Shown: in pieces, positions 21,891 through 35,380 of the stretch
Layout of the letters: every line of letters begins with the position of its first letter
Position numbering within the stretch: the stretch's first letter is position 1
Source of the DNA: Hesseltinella vesiculosa
Lineage: Eukaryota; Mucoromycota; Mucoromycetes; Mucorales; Cunninghamellaceae
DNA length: 64,000 nucleotides
Direction: 5' to 3'
Assembly: GCA_002104935.1 (NCBI GenBank)
Contig: MCGT01000053.1
Location: 58,915-122,914 of the forward strand
Notes under the pieces: generated by a model
Database searches by the model: none
Told to the model about the DNA's origin: nothing
Seen by the model: only the letters and a program-made list of their open reading frames with translations
Program-made: the position numbers and the translations under genes

Positions 21891-24800
21891 ATGGCCTTGT
21901 TTTCCAACATTGGTGGAAAAAGGAAAAAGAAAGCACATCGCTCGGCCCCACCTCCATTGATCCAGCCCACCTCTCATGCGCCGCCTTTACTCTCACCCGC
22001 TTCACCTCAATACCATGAACCACGATATGAAATGGTGTCTCCTACAGTTAGTCATGCCGATTCTTTTTCTGGTCATGGTAAATGCATTAATCTTGTGCGG
22101 AAGAACTTGGAGAAGGGCAGGTCTCACCTAGTTTTTGTCATTGATGGTCGGGGTATGTAGACGAGGCGGCTCTTCAACGACCTTCCGACATGGAAGTGGA
22201 GCGACTCTTCCAAGAAGCTGCGGTAAAAGTCGCCAGGCGTTTTCATGGACAATATACGGTTCATTGACACTAGCTCTGCTCTCTCTCTTTTTTCTTTGCA
22301 ATGTAGATGCGACTTGACTTGAAACTGACAATGGACCCAATGCTCCGGGATTTATCGATCGACAAAAAGTGGTGGATCTTGTGCCATGAAAATACCCTGA
22401 AGCAGTTCCACTCTCCGAACGAGCCATCGGCGTCGCTGCAACACATGTCGCCTATCCCTCAGAACCTCTCTCTCCGTCGCATGTCCAGTCGCTCCAGCCT
22501 CTCGCTTCAAATGGGAAAGCTGTCCTATCGCAATGGCTCGGGGCCAAAGAAGAACGTGCATGACGATACCCCCGGTCATTACGTCCAATTACTTCAACGA
22601 AAAAAGCTGGTGTCGGTCAAATGGGTGCGCGATCTTGCTGTGCGATTACGAACCATGCCCATCGAGTAAAGCCTCTTTTATCACATGGTATGGCACACCC
22701 CTCACGCTCTATTTTTATGTGTAGCTGGGTACATCAGTTTATCGATTTGCGAGGGATCCAAGCCTTGGTAGAATGCTTGGAAAAATCATTTCAAGGATAT
22801 CCAGAGTAAGACGCTGCTGAAAGGAAAGGGCAGTATGGCTCACTTTATATTTTTAGAGAAATGGCCCCGTTGGAGTTGGAACTTGTGAAATGCCTGAAAG
22901 CCTTGGCCAATAACATGGTATTGCCGCCTTTACTGCTCCTAGCGCTATTACTCACATCGCCTATCTCCCTGTCTTCTTTTTTTTTTTTATGGAATATGTA
23001 GCATGGTATCAAGGCAGTGCTCAGCGATGGAATTTGTATAGATGTGTTGACGAGATCGGTCCTCTCGCCCTGGCCTGCGACAAGGCGAATGGTGTGTGAA
23101 ACCTTGACACTGTTCTGCTACTGCCAGCCACCCATTGGGCATACCATGGTGCTACAAGCTCTAGATGCATTGAATGAAGACCCAAGTGACGTTCCATTTG
23201 AAGCTTGGCTTCAGTCATTCCACCATTCCATACGAGAAAAGATCGATCCCCTGTCCAATAGCACCGACACTCAATGGCAAGAATATGTGGCAAGTGGGGC
23301 AGGAGCGAGGAAATAAAAGAAGTCATAGCCAGAAACTCATCCTTTTTTATTAATCAACAGCTGTCCAACGTGTTCTTAGTCAGTGCACTGGTGGAGCCAG
23401 AAAATGTAGATGATCAAGACCGTCGCTTGCTATTGCGTCAGCAAATGTATCAATCCAACCTGGAGTCCATCTTCAACGACTTGGCTTTGATCAACAACGA
23501 ATCGATTCAAAACAAAATCCGCGAATTCCGGTCGCTGGACGACCAGGACGTGTACTCTGTCTATGGTGACTCGGTTGTATCCAATGTACATGAACCTCTA
23601 GGCATGATTGAAGCCCTTACTCCCAATCTGGCTGGCACCAAAGCCTACCAATCGCTTCAAAATATCCTGTATCAGTTTTTGCAAATGGACAATGATACCC
23701 TTCAAAGGTAGATAGGAGAAAGAAAAGGAAGGAAAAGCAACTCATGGAAACACTGTGGCTTACCTGCTTTTTTCATTTTTGTCAAAATCAAAGAAACCAA
23801 CATTTCAAGCTGATCGAGCATCTGGTCACGTCACTGGTGCAAGATAGAAAAGGCTTGCCGACGTCATTCAAGGAGGAATATGGTGTCTCCGTTGGCCAGC
23901 TGCTGTCAAAGTTGGGCGATCATGAAGAAGTAGAGCAAGTTCTCAAGGAACTCTATGAAGAACGCGAGCAGTGCGAACAGGCCCTGCAGCGCGAGGCAGA
24001 GTTGGTACTCCTGGTAGACCGCAAGGCCGACGGCCTGGTAGGAGAACTGCGTGCGAACACCCAAGCTCTTGAACACCAATTACATATCTCCAACCAAGCC
24101 CACGCTGTCCTTCAACAACGGCTCCAGGATATGGAATCTGAATATCAGCATACCCTTGAAACCATGCACAGCCAAATGAACAACCTCTATGCAACTGTCC
24201 AGCTCCTCACTGACCGTCTTGCCACCCACAACAACATCCCTGTGTCCCCATCTGCTCAGCGTCATGGTTCATGGGGGAAAAAGAGGGATGGCGTCAAAAT
24301 GTGGAACGTCCAAGATCAGTCGGAGGTAAAGTAGCAGCAAAAAGGTTCACCATTGGCAATGCCAGCGTCGCTCACTCTTTTTCTTTTTTTTCTTTTTACT
24401 CAACCAATGGCAGGCACTCGAACCCAGTAAGCACCACCAAGAATTGAAGCAAACGATCCGATCGAAACTACGCCCATTGCTTACTCGATCCTCTTCCCGG
24501 CAGCACTCGAGCGATAGTACGAAAGGCGCCTCTGACCTCTGCTTGAGCCCATCTCCCGTTGAGCCTTGCGCATCCATGTCGACGCCCTTGACTCCTACAA
24601 GATTAGCCCAGTCACCCACCTCCTCTTCAGCTTCATCTATTGCTTCCACGTCAGCTGCGTCCTTTTCTCACCCACAGCCTCATCATCCCCGCCGCTCTCA
24701 GTCTTCCAGCAAGCCAGCATCAAATGCCAGCTTGCAAAAACAGTCGTCTCCTAGAACCTCCACTAATGCCTCAGTCTCTTCCTCTGGTAAAGAAAAAAAA

Positions 24801-27515
24801 ATCGTCAAAATAGCGGCCATGGGCTCACTTCTTCCCTGCCTTGTCTTGGTGATTCAGCCGCCGACTCCATCCGGGAGCCATCGCCCTTTGCTTCTCTAGA
24901 AACGATCAGCACCCAAGCGAACAAAGCCCCTTCCATATCCAGTGTTTCCACCACCAAGTCCTCCATCGCTCCTCCATCTCTAGTGCCTTCAGCCTCGGAG
25001 ATGATACCACCTCCGCCCCCCGTTCCTGAATCACTTCAACAAAATGACACTGCTCCTCCACCGCCCCCACCACCACCTCCCCTTCCACCGTCCGTACAGA
25101 GTCCTGCTGACATTCCTCCTCCACCTCCACCCCCTCCAATGCCTGCTTCTCTTCCGTCGTCCAAAGATGCACCACCGCCTCCACCGCCACCACCCACTGG
25201 TCTCCCTGGCTCTCCACCTCCACCTCCGCCTCCACCTGCTGGGCTTCCTGGTTCACCCCCTCCACCTCCTCCATTCGGCTCCCCGCTTACCTCTGGCACC
25301 GGCACGCCTAACCGGAAAGAAAGCAGTTACCAGCCCAAACAGAAGCTAAAGTATTTTGAATGGGAAAAGATCCATCGTGTCAACATCAGCAACACTGTGT
25401 GGAATCAGCTCGACAGCCGTCAGCCGGCCTCGCTCATGGCAGCCGCACAGGAAGTCACCCGCTCAGCTGCTGCCTCCGTCCCACCCTTGGCGTCTTCCTT
25501 TGATCAGTCTTTGGAATTTCAACTTGCCAAGGCTGGCGTCTTTGACGAGATGGAAAGGGCCTTTGCGCAGAAAGCCCCCGTCGCACTCGCCTCGGCTTCT
25601 GGAGCTGCTGGCAAGATTAGACAGATCAAGATCATCGACGCCAAAAAGGCTCATTTGCTCAGTAAGTCTGATTTTGTAAGGGTCTGGGGAGAATCGCGTC
25701 TGCTCATCCTCCCTGTCCGTTGTTTTCTATGTCTAGGTATCACACTCTCCCATATGAAACATTTGACCTTGGATCAAATCCATCAATACTTCCTGAACAT
25801 GGATCCTTTCCTCAATAATGAAGCCATTCTGAATGCGCTGGTTCCCATGACACCTTCGCAAGACGAGCAGCGTCAACTGGCCGAGTACCTTGGCAAGTCT
25901 GATGACGAGAAGGCTCAATTAGCCAAGCCAGACCAATTCTGCTTGATGGTAAGTAAAAAAAAAAAAAAAGAAGAGAAACTGGTGTTGCTGGGATGGCTAG
26001 GCTGACTGTTTTTCTTGTCTGTGATAGACCATGATGATTCCTAGATTCAAGGAGCGACTGCAATGCATGCTGTATCGATCAACGTTTGAAGAAAATAGCC
26101 AAGATCTAGCCGAGCGCTTAAGACTGCTCCGACAGGCGTCCGACACTCTCTATCAAAGCGAGCCATTCAAGGATCTGTTGCAGGTAAGCAAAAAAAAAAA
26201 AAAAAAAGAAAACGGCGCAGTTGACCGAGGCTGTTTTGCATAGTTGATCCTGCTACTTGGCAATTATTTGAACGGCAACAGCTTGCGAGGAGGGGCTTTC
26301 GGCGTCCGTATCCGAAGTATCAACAAGGTAAAAGGAAATTCGCCCCAAAAAATGTTCTGGGTCCCGGCGGGATGACATTGACCACCTTTTTTTTTTTTTT
26401 TTTCACGTGCAGCTCATTGACACCAAAGGTACCTTGAGCACACCAACTTTGTTACATTTTTTGGTGTCAACCGTGGAAGCCAAGTTCCCCGCCACGCTTG
26501 ATTTTATTCAAGATCTTGAAACTTGTTCGGCAGCCCATCGAGGTAAAGAAAAGAACCACGACACCCCAGGTGGCACAGATGTTTGGCTGACTTTTTGATA
26601 CTCAGTGTCCATGGCAGAAGTCGGTCACGATTTCCAAGAGTTGATCGCCGGCCAAGGCTATTTGGACAAGGAGTTGCAGGTGATCTCGTTGGCTCCTGAA
26701 GATACGTTTGCTTCGGTCATGCTGTCGTTCCAAGCCAAGGTGCAAGAGCAAATGAACGACCTCAAGCAATTACGGACTCGGGCCAGCGCCAGCTATGAGC
26801 AGGTCGTCAAGCATTTCGGGGAAACCGGCGCCACCATGGGACCCGATGAATTCTTCGGCATATTTCGTACCTTTTTGGTTCATTGGCAGGTAAGGAATGA
26901 AAAGAGGAGCGCAGCAAGTGGTTGATCATTTTTTTTTTAATCTTCCATTATCATTCTTTTGCCCTTGGAATAGAAATGTTCTCTTGAATTGCAACAGGCA
27001 AAGTTGAAGCGTGAACGAGTCGAAGTGCAAAGAAAGCAAGAAATGGAAAAACTGCATCAGCGCAATGGCACGTCCTTCAAGGGATTCAAGGCTCGGCGGA
27101 AAAACCTATTGGGTAAGCTTTTGGAGGTACGTAGGGTCACGTGCTTATGTCCTTCTTAGATGCATCCGAGGGCGATGATCAGCAAGAAGTGATGGATCGA
27201 TTGATGGAAAAATTAAGGACCGGGACCGTCCGGCGAAGCCACAGGGCTTCCATGGGTCAGATGGTCGTGCACGACCCACTATCCAGTCAAGCACAGCAGC
27301 TTCTTGCCTCGATTCAAAACGAGAAAGAGGAGGAGACTCCAGATGATGAAGACTATGAAGATATCCCTCGATCCATGAGTCGCCAAAGCTCCAAATCTGC
27401 CCATCTTACACCCTCGCAGGGCTCACTGAAAAGCATCAAGGCGAAGCATTCAAAGACAAGACGACCTCGTCGAAAGCCTGAACGTTCCTTCAAATCTGCA
27501 AGGAAGCGCTTGTGA
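21891..27515 (+). CDS. diaphanous-related formin (Bni1-like)
   Basis: Seventeen exons: 21891-22077, 22161-22222, 22307-22665, 22725-22805, 22857-22917, 23002-23286, 23361-23707, 23794-24325, 24414-24786, 24858-25661, 25737-25948, 26028-26183, 26244-26327, 26413-26542, 26606-26889, 26974-27112, 27160-27515; about 1483 aa. Formins nucleate and elongate unbranched actin filaments under Rho control. In order: GBD/FH3 region (SDMEVERLFQEAAM, WVHQFIDLRGIQALVECL), coiled coil, Ser-rich linker, FH1 with many proline runs (about residues 810-905, profilin binding), FH2 (KLKYFEWEKIH, ILLLGNYLNGNSLRGGAFG), and a C-terminal DAD-like autoinhibitory motif (VMDRLMEKLRTGTVRR). All sixteen junctions keep frame. 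Exon 6 ends at an unusual donor (GTGGCA), the least certain junction. Confidence 0.93.
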
Positions 27516-27727
27516 AATCTGTAGATGAAAAACATACCCTTCCTCTTGACTTGCAAAGGCTCATTGGCGGGTGTAGAATGGGTCGGGCTTTTCTTCAGCA
27601 GGAAAAATAAAAAGGGGAGGGCTAGTCTTTTTTCTCACTCTCTTTGTCCTTTTTCTCTTTTTCTATTTCCTTGACTCACCTTTTTTGTTACTTATACCCC
27701 AACTTTATAATTGAATCTCATTGAACA

Positions 27728-29346
27728 ATGGGGTATGGCGTACCAACCTATGTATCCTTTTCCATTGTCATGTTCACCATTGCATTCCTCTTCACCCTAA
27801 AGTCCTTTCTCGAATCTGATTTGAAAAAGAGTGTCAACGACTACGCCGACTTGGACAACACTGTGGATGCTTTTGCCTCTTGGATGTACAACCCATACTA
27901 TCGACAATCCCATTTTTTGTATACCAACTACCTCAGTGCCTTTGTTGCTTTTGTAGAAGCTCAGAAACTGGCTCTGCTGGTAAAGTCAATGACAAAAACT
28001 GTCATGGGACTCGCACTCGTTCCTCACTGAATTGTCTGCACCTTTTTGTTTGTCTCTAGTTTCACGTGAACATGCCGATTTGCTGTACTATTCTATTGGG
28101 CCAACTTATCATTAAAGTGGTCTTTGGTCAGCTCTGGCTGACTGAAAGTCAGGTAATCTTCAAAAAATGACAGCCATTGCATGGGTGTAACCTCTCTTTC
28201 TTTCTGGGATAGCATATGTATGACCGAATGTTGAACTTTTTACTGTTCAAGGTGATATTTATTGGTGCCGTGATGGAACCTGTGTGGCGTCATATCCTGC
28301 GCCTTTCTCTTTGGATCGGTGCTCTTGGGTTTATTCGTATTTTCAGTTTACTGAGCCGTGATCGCTTTGAAAATGCAAGACCAAAAAAAAAACTTGAGGG
28401 CGTAAAGAGGGGGTTACTTATTTTTTTTTTGTCAATAGTTGGCCACTGTATCACATACGCCTGCACAAGTCTATTATAAAATCACTCTGTTATTGGTTGG
28501 TCTGTTTATTGGGAACATCGTTTGGTACACTGGCAGTGTCTTGATGTTTCCCAAATCCATGACGTTTTTGACCTTGGAGGTAAAAAGTGGCAACAGCTCG
28601 GAGAGGATCGACCTGCCCTCTTGTTTTATTTATTTATTTGTGTCATCCCATAGTTTTTGCCCGTTGTGTTGGACACAATGCAAGTGCTGACAAAGTACCT
28701 AGCCTATCTGCTGGATCAATGGCGGGAACAAGGATTTGAAAGCCAACGGTGGATCAATTATTATGTGGAAATCAGCACCGACGTCCTCATTCTCGTCTGT
28801 ACTCTACTGCAGTATCTGCAATTGATGGTAAAGATGAAGGAAAATAGACGTGCACTGACTCGGGCTATTTTCTTTACTCAGTGGATGCATGGTATCTCGT
28901 TTGGTCTTGTGGATATCGTGTTGTTTTTAAATGTGCGCAGCGTGTTCAAGAACCTTCATAGCAAGATCCTGATGCACCGTGAACGATGGCGTGCTATGGC
29001 TTATGTGCAAAGTCACTATGTCAATGCTACCCAGGACGAACTGGATCAATATGACGATGATTGTGCCATTTGTCGCGACGAGCTTAAACTGGCCAAAAAG
29101 CTATCATGTGGCCATTTGTTTCATTTGTAAGAAGGCTTTTTTTTTTTTTTTTTAATTTGAAAGGTGTCATTGAGTCGAGTTTCTCCCAACCATAGACATT
29201 GCTTGCATTCTTGGATCCAACATCATATTTCGAAACCAACGTGTCCCACCTGCCGACGGTCACTCTCCCCCTCGCCAAATGAGGATTCCCCTTCTCCTTC
29301 ACCCACCGACGCCTCCACTTCTTGCAGTTCCCCAATGGTTTCCTAA
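27728..29346 (+). CDS. multi-pass ER RING E3 ubiquitin ligase (gp78/Hrd1 type)
   Basis: Six exons: 27728-27979, 28060-28152, 28213-28374, 28439-28579, 28654-29126, 29196-29346; 423 aa. Several hydrophobic segments span residues about 5-310. A RING-H2 finger follows from about residue 352 (DDCAICRDEL, then SCGHLFHLHCLHSW, then CPTCRR). The layout and the DDCAIC...CGHLFH pattern fit gp78/AMFR and Hrd1 ligases of ER-associated degradation. No CUE domain is seen in the short Ser/Pro-rich tail, unlike gp78. Intron 3 appears to start with GC rather than GT (28375-28438). The only GT alternative gives a 37-nt intron and an extra Lys-rich loop. Substrate and partners are unknown. Confidence 0.85.
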
Positions 29347-29546
29347 ACTTGTCTCTTGCATCTGTGATTATTCCTTTCTGTTTAAATCGATACCCCAAAT
29401 AGCCATCAAAATTAAAACAATCGTTCCCCCTTTTTTTTTTGGACCTGATGTTTATAGCAATTCTAAACAAGGGGGAAGAGGTAGGATATGCACAAGGATA
29501 AAGCTTAAAAGGAAGAAGAGGTGGCTATGGACAAGGCTGATCGTGC

Positions 29547-30097
29547 TTATTGACCAGGAGGAGCCATCTGGTGGAAAGTAGCAAAAGGTAAAAAAAAAAA
29601 AAAAAAAAAAAAAAGTTAGCACACATTCTTTGTTCAGCAGCGTAGGGCAGTAGCGACTTACTTGTTGGCTAAGTTCGGCAAAGCGAGCGCCTACTCGTTC
29701 AGAGTGCTTCAAGAATTTGTCGGCACATTTGTTCACGCAGGTTTCCTATAACCAAATGTTAGGATCTCCAAAGGAATCAAACCCTTGGCCATTGGCTTAC
29801 TTCCTTGCCAGTGATGGACTTGGTGGTGAAGTCATTGGCACAGTCTTCGAAACAACGTTGCACCAAGCTACTGTACAAGCGCAAGAAATCCTTCATCTAA
29901 AAAATAAATAAATAACCAAAGGATAGTTAGGATCCCATAGGGCCAGTTCATGGCAAGCCAGGAAGGACGCCGATGCTGGTAGTCGTTTGCCTTGGTTCTA
30001 TTCAGCCATGCCATTCATGATTAATACTTACTTGCTTGTGCTCGATCATGGCAGCAATTTGAGCTTGTTCGGCTTGGTTGAAACGAGAGAAATCCAT
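29547..30097 (-). CDS. TIM9: mitochondrial intermembrane-space chaperone Tim9
   Basis: Four exons: 30097-30032, 29896-29801, 29745-29662, 29567-29547; 88 aa against 87 in yeast. Tim9 forms a hexamer with Tim10 that escorts hydrophobic precursors across the mitochondrial intermembrane space. The twin CX3C motif is present (CFEDC and CVNKC), with the family signatures [12 protein letters not shown] and [10 protein letters not shown]. Every exon ends on a codon boundary (all phase-0 introns). The last exon adds only MAPPGQ. A T-run of about 24 near 29591 lies inside the last intron. Transcription is divergent from ATG13. Confidence 0.95.
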
Positions 30098-30658
30098 TTG
30101 TGTTAAAGGGTTTAAATTGTTGAAAAGAAAGAGAGAGAAAAAAAAAAGAGACCTTTCACCGCTTTTGGGTCAAGTCCCCCGGCTTTTCAAAAATGAAAAA
30201 CAAGCCTTCAAGTCACGCCCGGGCAAGCTATCCTCTACCCCGATTTGTGCCATGGGAGGTACATGACCAAAGCACTTTGCATTGGACTGTTCAAGTAGTG
30301 TTCTATGTCACCATTGAAAACTTAAATCCAAGGCGTTACTCTGAAGGATATTGAAATGGAGGAGCCGAGGGCTGGGGCTTGCCCTTGTTTTCTGCATGAA
30401 TCTGTCAAGTAGGTCTTTTCTCCTTTGACACAAAAGGGGGCACCAAAAAATCGGCATAAAAATTTGATCACGTCTCTCCCCCCAAGTTTTTTTTTTTTTT
30501 TTCGTTCACACACCAAGCTTAAAAAGAGACACGGAAATGTTTTTGGACGCCAAGCTCTTCTTCCTGTTTTATCTTTCTCTCTCTCACTGCTGGTGGCAGT
30601 CAAAAAAAAGGGGTATTAACTCATCGCCGCTCAGAGTCTATTTTTACAAGGAAGCATC
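30098..30658. other. divergent promoter region, TIM9 / ATG13
   Basis: 561-bp spacer between two divergent starts. It has poly-A and poly-T tracts (near 30139 and 30487-30502). No coding feature is convincing. Confidence 0.5.
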
Positions 30659-32615
30659 ATGACCCGTGTCCAAAACTCATCGCGGTCGAAATTAGAAGCC
30701 ATGTTACTCGTAAGCATTCCTTTGTTCCTTCCATGGGATAAAAATGACACGTCTCGATTGAACAGTCTTGCTCACTTTTCTTTAGAACTTTTACTTGAAA
30801 ACAGTGCAAACCGTTCTACAAGCTCGCGTGTCATTGACTCATGCCAAAGAAAACAAATGGGTAAGAATTACATTTCAAGAAAAAAAAAATGGCCTCACAG
30901 CCTCCGCCGGGCTCCAGTTTAGTCTCCACACACCCAGCGTTTCCAGAGCCGATCTCGACCCATGGCGCAGCGCCATTCTCCAAGCTCTGGATGGCGCCAC
31001 GTTGCCTCCGATGGTGCTCTATATCACTTTGCCACTCGAAGCCTTATCACAGAATGTAGTCGAGCAACTCCTTGGCACCTTGCCTGCATTGGATAAAACC
31101 GAGCTGGTCTTGGAAGCTTGGGTGCTATCGTAAACAGTCATGTCTCTCCTTTCATCTCTAAGCTTCATTTTCTAGGTCGACAGCACATGACAAAGAGACA
31201 GAGCTTCCTACCTTTTACAAGCATGCCATCATCCATTTTCGTTCCTTGTTTTCACTAGTGCATCTTTTACCAGTGTATGAGGCGTTTTCCAACCGACATC
31301 ACCTTTTGCATCATCGCCTTGGATTCTTGGACACTTACCTAGACAACGAAATTCCTCTTGGTAAGAAAAAAGGGTAGCCGCAGAAGCTGCTAACCCCCCC
31401 CCTTTTTTTTTAGGGTTTGCCAATCAACCCACCCACGCTTATACCTTGGCAGCGCTCACAACGCCAACCGGGTAAGTCCCTCTTAACCGAAGATTGTCTA
31501 CGCGCCTGACCCTCTTCTTTTGCTATTCCACTTTTTACCCGCCCTTTTTATATCCAGGCTGCTTTCCATGACCGTTCGATACCGAAATGTAGATGTCCTG
31601 ATGGCCAGTAAACCAGCCGCTTTTGAACCTTTTTCATCCACCCAAGCTGAACAGTCCTCAACAACGTCACAAAAGCTGCCTCGCCAACTTCAACGTAACC
31701 AAGACCACTCCAGCCAGCTCCTACGGTCACAGTCTAGCCCTGTTCTTCATCAGGACGGTTGGGAGGTAAACCGTGTTCATAGGCATCATAGGCATCATGG
31801 CTCACGTCCACTTTTATTCTTACCATTTTAGAGCATTCGTTCTTTCTCAACCTCCGCAGCCATCCCTACATGTTCTCCCACACCTCCCGATCGACGCCGG
31901 CGCATGGCTCGACCTACCATGGTGTCCCCCTTCAAATCACCATCCTTGACAGATTCATCTTTGATGCGAACAGCGGAACCGACCTCCTTGACGTCTTGGA
32001 CTGCTGCTTCTGAGCACATGGCCGCCATGCGACAACCGACTGCGCCATCGGCGGCATCCACCCCTGAATTCATTTCCAGTTTTGAAAAACGAAGAGCCAA
32101 GCCTTCCATGCCACGAAATCATTCGTTCACTCTGGATACTCCCCAAAAGGTGAGCAGTACATGACCAAACATCGACTGATCTTTTTTTTTTTTTTTTTGT
32201 GTGTGTTGCAGGATGAAAGCATGGTGGACTTTATGCGAATGATCAACGCCAAGCCCAGCCTGAAAATGTTTCAAGCCCTCTCGGCCAATTCTTTAGCAGA
32301 CACTCATCTTTGGTCTCCCACAAGCTCGGATGTTTCTTCCAAGAGTGGCTTCTTTGACACCCAACAATCATTCCATGGGTCCAAGGTAGAAGGCGAGCAT
32401 GAAAAAAAAAATAGGAAACTCAATTACCTCCCTCCTTTCTCCAACAGCGGTCTCTCCAGTACTACCGTTCTCTACGGCATGACCATAGTGACTTTAGCAA
32501 CTCAATGGCAAGTACCCTGGCCACGTTACCTCCACCCAGCCCTTCGGCCTCCACCCTTTCCACGCTCGTATGGCACTCTCAAACTTCAGCGCAACAGGAT
32601 CCTCCGAGCCATTAA
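30659..32615 (+). CDS. ATG13: autophagy protein Atg13 (HORMA domain)
   Basis: Nine exons: 30659-30709, 30786-30860, 30918-31129, 31176-31360, 31414-31471, 31558-31765, 31832-32149, 32212-32385, 32448-32615; 482 aa. Atg13 is the regulatory subunit of the Atg1 kinase complex that starts autophagosome formation; TOR and PKA phosphorylate it. The N-terminal about 200 residues form the HORMA domain (KLEAMLLNFYLKTVQTVLQA, NKWFSLHTP, WRSAILQALDG, LLSMTVRYRNVDVL). The remainder is disordered and Ser/Thr/Pro-rich, as in all Atg13 proteins, with short conserved-looking patches (SFTLDTPQKDESMVDFMRMI) that may be the Atg1/Atg17-binding region. All introns keep frame. Identification rests on the HORMA motifs and overall layout. 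Confidence 0.88.
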
Positions 32616-32875
32616 TCCTGGATGCATCTATATCTGTATTTATTGGTATTATTATTTTTAAGCGCATCTTTATTACGACGTCGTTTACAGTATTTGCTCT
32701 CCGTGGTATCAAAATTAAAAAAGGGAATAGTTTTCTTTTGTTGCATGAAGACCCAATCGCAAGCCACAGGGGTACAAATGGAAAAAAAATGGCCAGCTGC
32801 GACTCTCCTTTTTTTTTTTTTTTTTTTTTTGCTTTTCTCGCCTTTTTTTTTTTCTTTTTAATCACACAGTTCAAC

Positions 32876-35380
32876 ATGGGCAAACAAAGAGTCAAGAAAA
32901 GCAATAAAAAGAACCGTCCTAATCCCATTGTTCGAGCTACGGCTGGGATGGATCAAGGATTAAAGGAAGCCAACATTCAAGAAGAGCAAGTCTTGCCTGT
33001 CATTAACAAGGTAAAAAATAGAATAATCTGTCAAGCCCAGTCTCAAGATCTAACTGAGAACGAACATTGCCACCTTCTTCATTGTCAATAGCTCTCCTCT
33101 GCCGATGCAGGTGAACGCTCATGGGCGGCTGCCTGTATTTCCAACCTGGTCATGTCCGGCGAATCCACTCGTAAGCTGGTGCTCTCCAAACGCATCGTGC
33201 CTGTCTTGTTGGAACGTTTGACCGATGACAATCAAGAAGTCATTGAAGAATGCCTAGGCACCCTTCGGTAGGAACCAAAAAAAAATAACTACAATACGAG
33301 AGATACAGCAGCACTAACTTTTCTTATTGTCAGCAACCTGGCTTCGGTCGAACCCACGCTCGTGCGTGAATACTACAACCGCGACATCTTGACCGTGTTG
33401 GCCTCACTCCTGCCCCGCATCACCGAAACTATCGATCTCGTATTGAAAAACGCCCCGGTCAAAGACGAAGCTGACAAGGAGCGACGCCAGTCCATCTGGG
33501 ACTTTGCCGAAAACTATATCTATATCATCTGGGGCATCAGGTAAGACACTGGAAACGAAAGCCGACGCACGGTGTCTCACATCCACCCCCTTCTCTGATG
33601 GCAGTGAAGAATCTGACAAGTACATCCGAGCAGTCAACCGCCTCAACCTGATCACCTTTTTCATCTCCTTCCTTTCTGCTGCAGACCAAATCCCTAATCG
33701 AGTGGTGGTGGCTGCTGGTATGTCAGCACTTTCCAATGAGAGCAAAGAGGAAGGAAAGACTCATTGCGCTGTTTTTTTTCTTTTTTTTTTTTGTAGGCCA
33801 ATGCTTGACAACCTTGACCGAAGATAACAAGGACATCTACATCGAATTCCAAAATCATCCCGAATACATCAATATGCTCTTCAACATTGTGAACAAATCT
33901 GACAAGGTGCTTGTCCGTGTCTTGGCTTGTGGTAAGTTGCCTAGAGGGAAGATAAGTCTAGGAAAGGGAGCTAACCTCTCTCCCATAGCTATTCTGATGA
34001 ACATCAAGGAAGTTGTCGAGCTGTCAGGTTCGTGGGCCGAGGAACAGGACGCGTTGAGCGAGCTGAACAAGACGGTGATGCCAATTCTCGTCTCATGTTT
34101 GGACTTTGACATGCAAAAGGCTGCAGATCAAACCATCGCTGCCACCCAAAGCGGACATGTGCGCACGGCCCAGGAAGCTGAAGAAATCACCCCCAAGCCC
34201 AAACAGCCCTTGACCGATGAAGAAAAATACATTCAAGGCGTCGAAGACCACCTGTCAACCGTACAATTGGCTCTGGAATTATTAGCGGAAATGTGCGTGT
34301 CACAGGATGACGACAATGATGGCTGGGCCGAAGCCGCCGAAGAGGACGACGCCATGATGGAAGGCGAAGAGGAAATGGCTGACCAGGTCAATGAAGACAA
34401 CATCGACGACTTCATCGAACGCGATGCTGAAAACATGATGCGTGACGCCGATACCGACAAGGACGCCTCCAGCAACCCAATCCTGCATTCCTTTACGTTC
34501 GAAGTCATTCCTGCCCTGATCAAGCTTGCCACCCCCACCAGCCTGTCCTACATCGCCAATTCACCCAGCCCCACCGTCAGCCTGGCCCTCGTCCTCACCC
34601 ATGAACGTGCCCTCGAATGCTTCAACAACTTCTTGCTTGCCATCAACGATATCCCCTCCAAACCCTGGTTCAAGCAAAACGCCACCGATGCGACCCAAGC
34701 CTGGCCCTGGTTGTTCCAAATTGCCCATCAGATCGGCAGTGCTCCTGCCTCGGCCGAACGCGACTCCACCTTGGAAATCATCGTTGGCTGTCTCTGGTCT
34801 CTAGGCCGTGGCCTTGGCCAGCAAATCCCACTGCAGCCCAATGATGTCCCCACCTTGTGCGGCGCTTACCAAGCTGCTGCTGCCAACTCCTCTATGCGCA
34901 TCAAGGTCATCGGCTGCCTTGGTCCCATTGCCGCCCGCCAAGGCGATGTTGCCACCAACAAGGTACTGAAGAAAAAAAAAACAGTCGAAGCCGATAGGAT
35001 GCTTACCTTCTTTAACTAGTCAATTGGTGAATTCATTATGAACTGCCTGCGTGACATGAATTCTAGTGATGCTGTCAGGATAGAAGCCCTCAACCTGCTG
35101 TACGATGTGTACAGCGATGAAGCCTTTGATTACGATCTCCCCGTTTTTGTGCAAGGCCAATTCCTTGGTCACCTGAAGCAGCTTGTCCCACCTATCCGGA
35201 AAATGGTAAACCAGAGAGAAACCAAGTCCTCTTGCCTGTTGTCTCACACTCCTTTTTTTTTTTTAGGTCAAATCAATCGATCGTCGAAAGTTCTTTGACC
35301 TGCGCTCCCGGGCTGACGAAGCTCTGATGAACCTGGTCGCCTTTATCAAGTACAAAGCCAGCGAACGAGGTGGCAAATAA
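32876..35380 (+). CDS. SYO1: SYO1/HEATR3-like co-import adaptor for uL18 and uL5
   Basis: Eight exons: 32876-33010, 33092-33267, 33334-33540, 33605-33717, 33797-33931, 33989-34962, 35020-35205, 35267-35380; 679 aa (human HEATR3 has 680). Syo1 carries newly made Rpl5 and Rpl11 together into the nucleus for 5S RNP assembly. The basic N terminus (MGKQRVKKSNKKNRPNP) is the family signature. ARM/HEAT repeats follow (ERSWAAACISNLV, VIEECLGTLRNLASVE). They are interrupted by a long acidic loop (about residues 360-400, rich in Asp/Glu, for example EEDDAMMEGEEEMAD), the known Rpl11-binding feature of Syo1. C-terminal repeats end with LMNLVAFIKYKASERGGK. All introns restore frame. Confidence is high for the family. 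Confidence 0.9.

Noticed and set aside
25036..25305. Gly-rich minus-strand ORF opposite the formin
   Set aside because: It is the reverse complement of the FH1 proline codons (CCN read as NGG).
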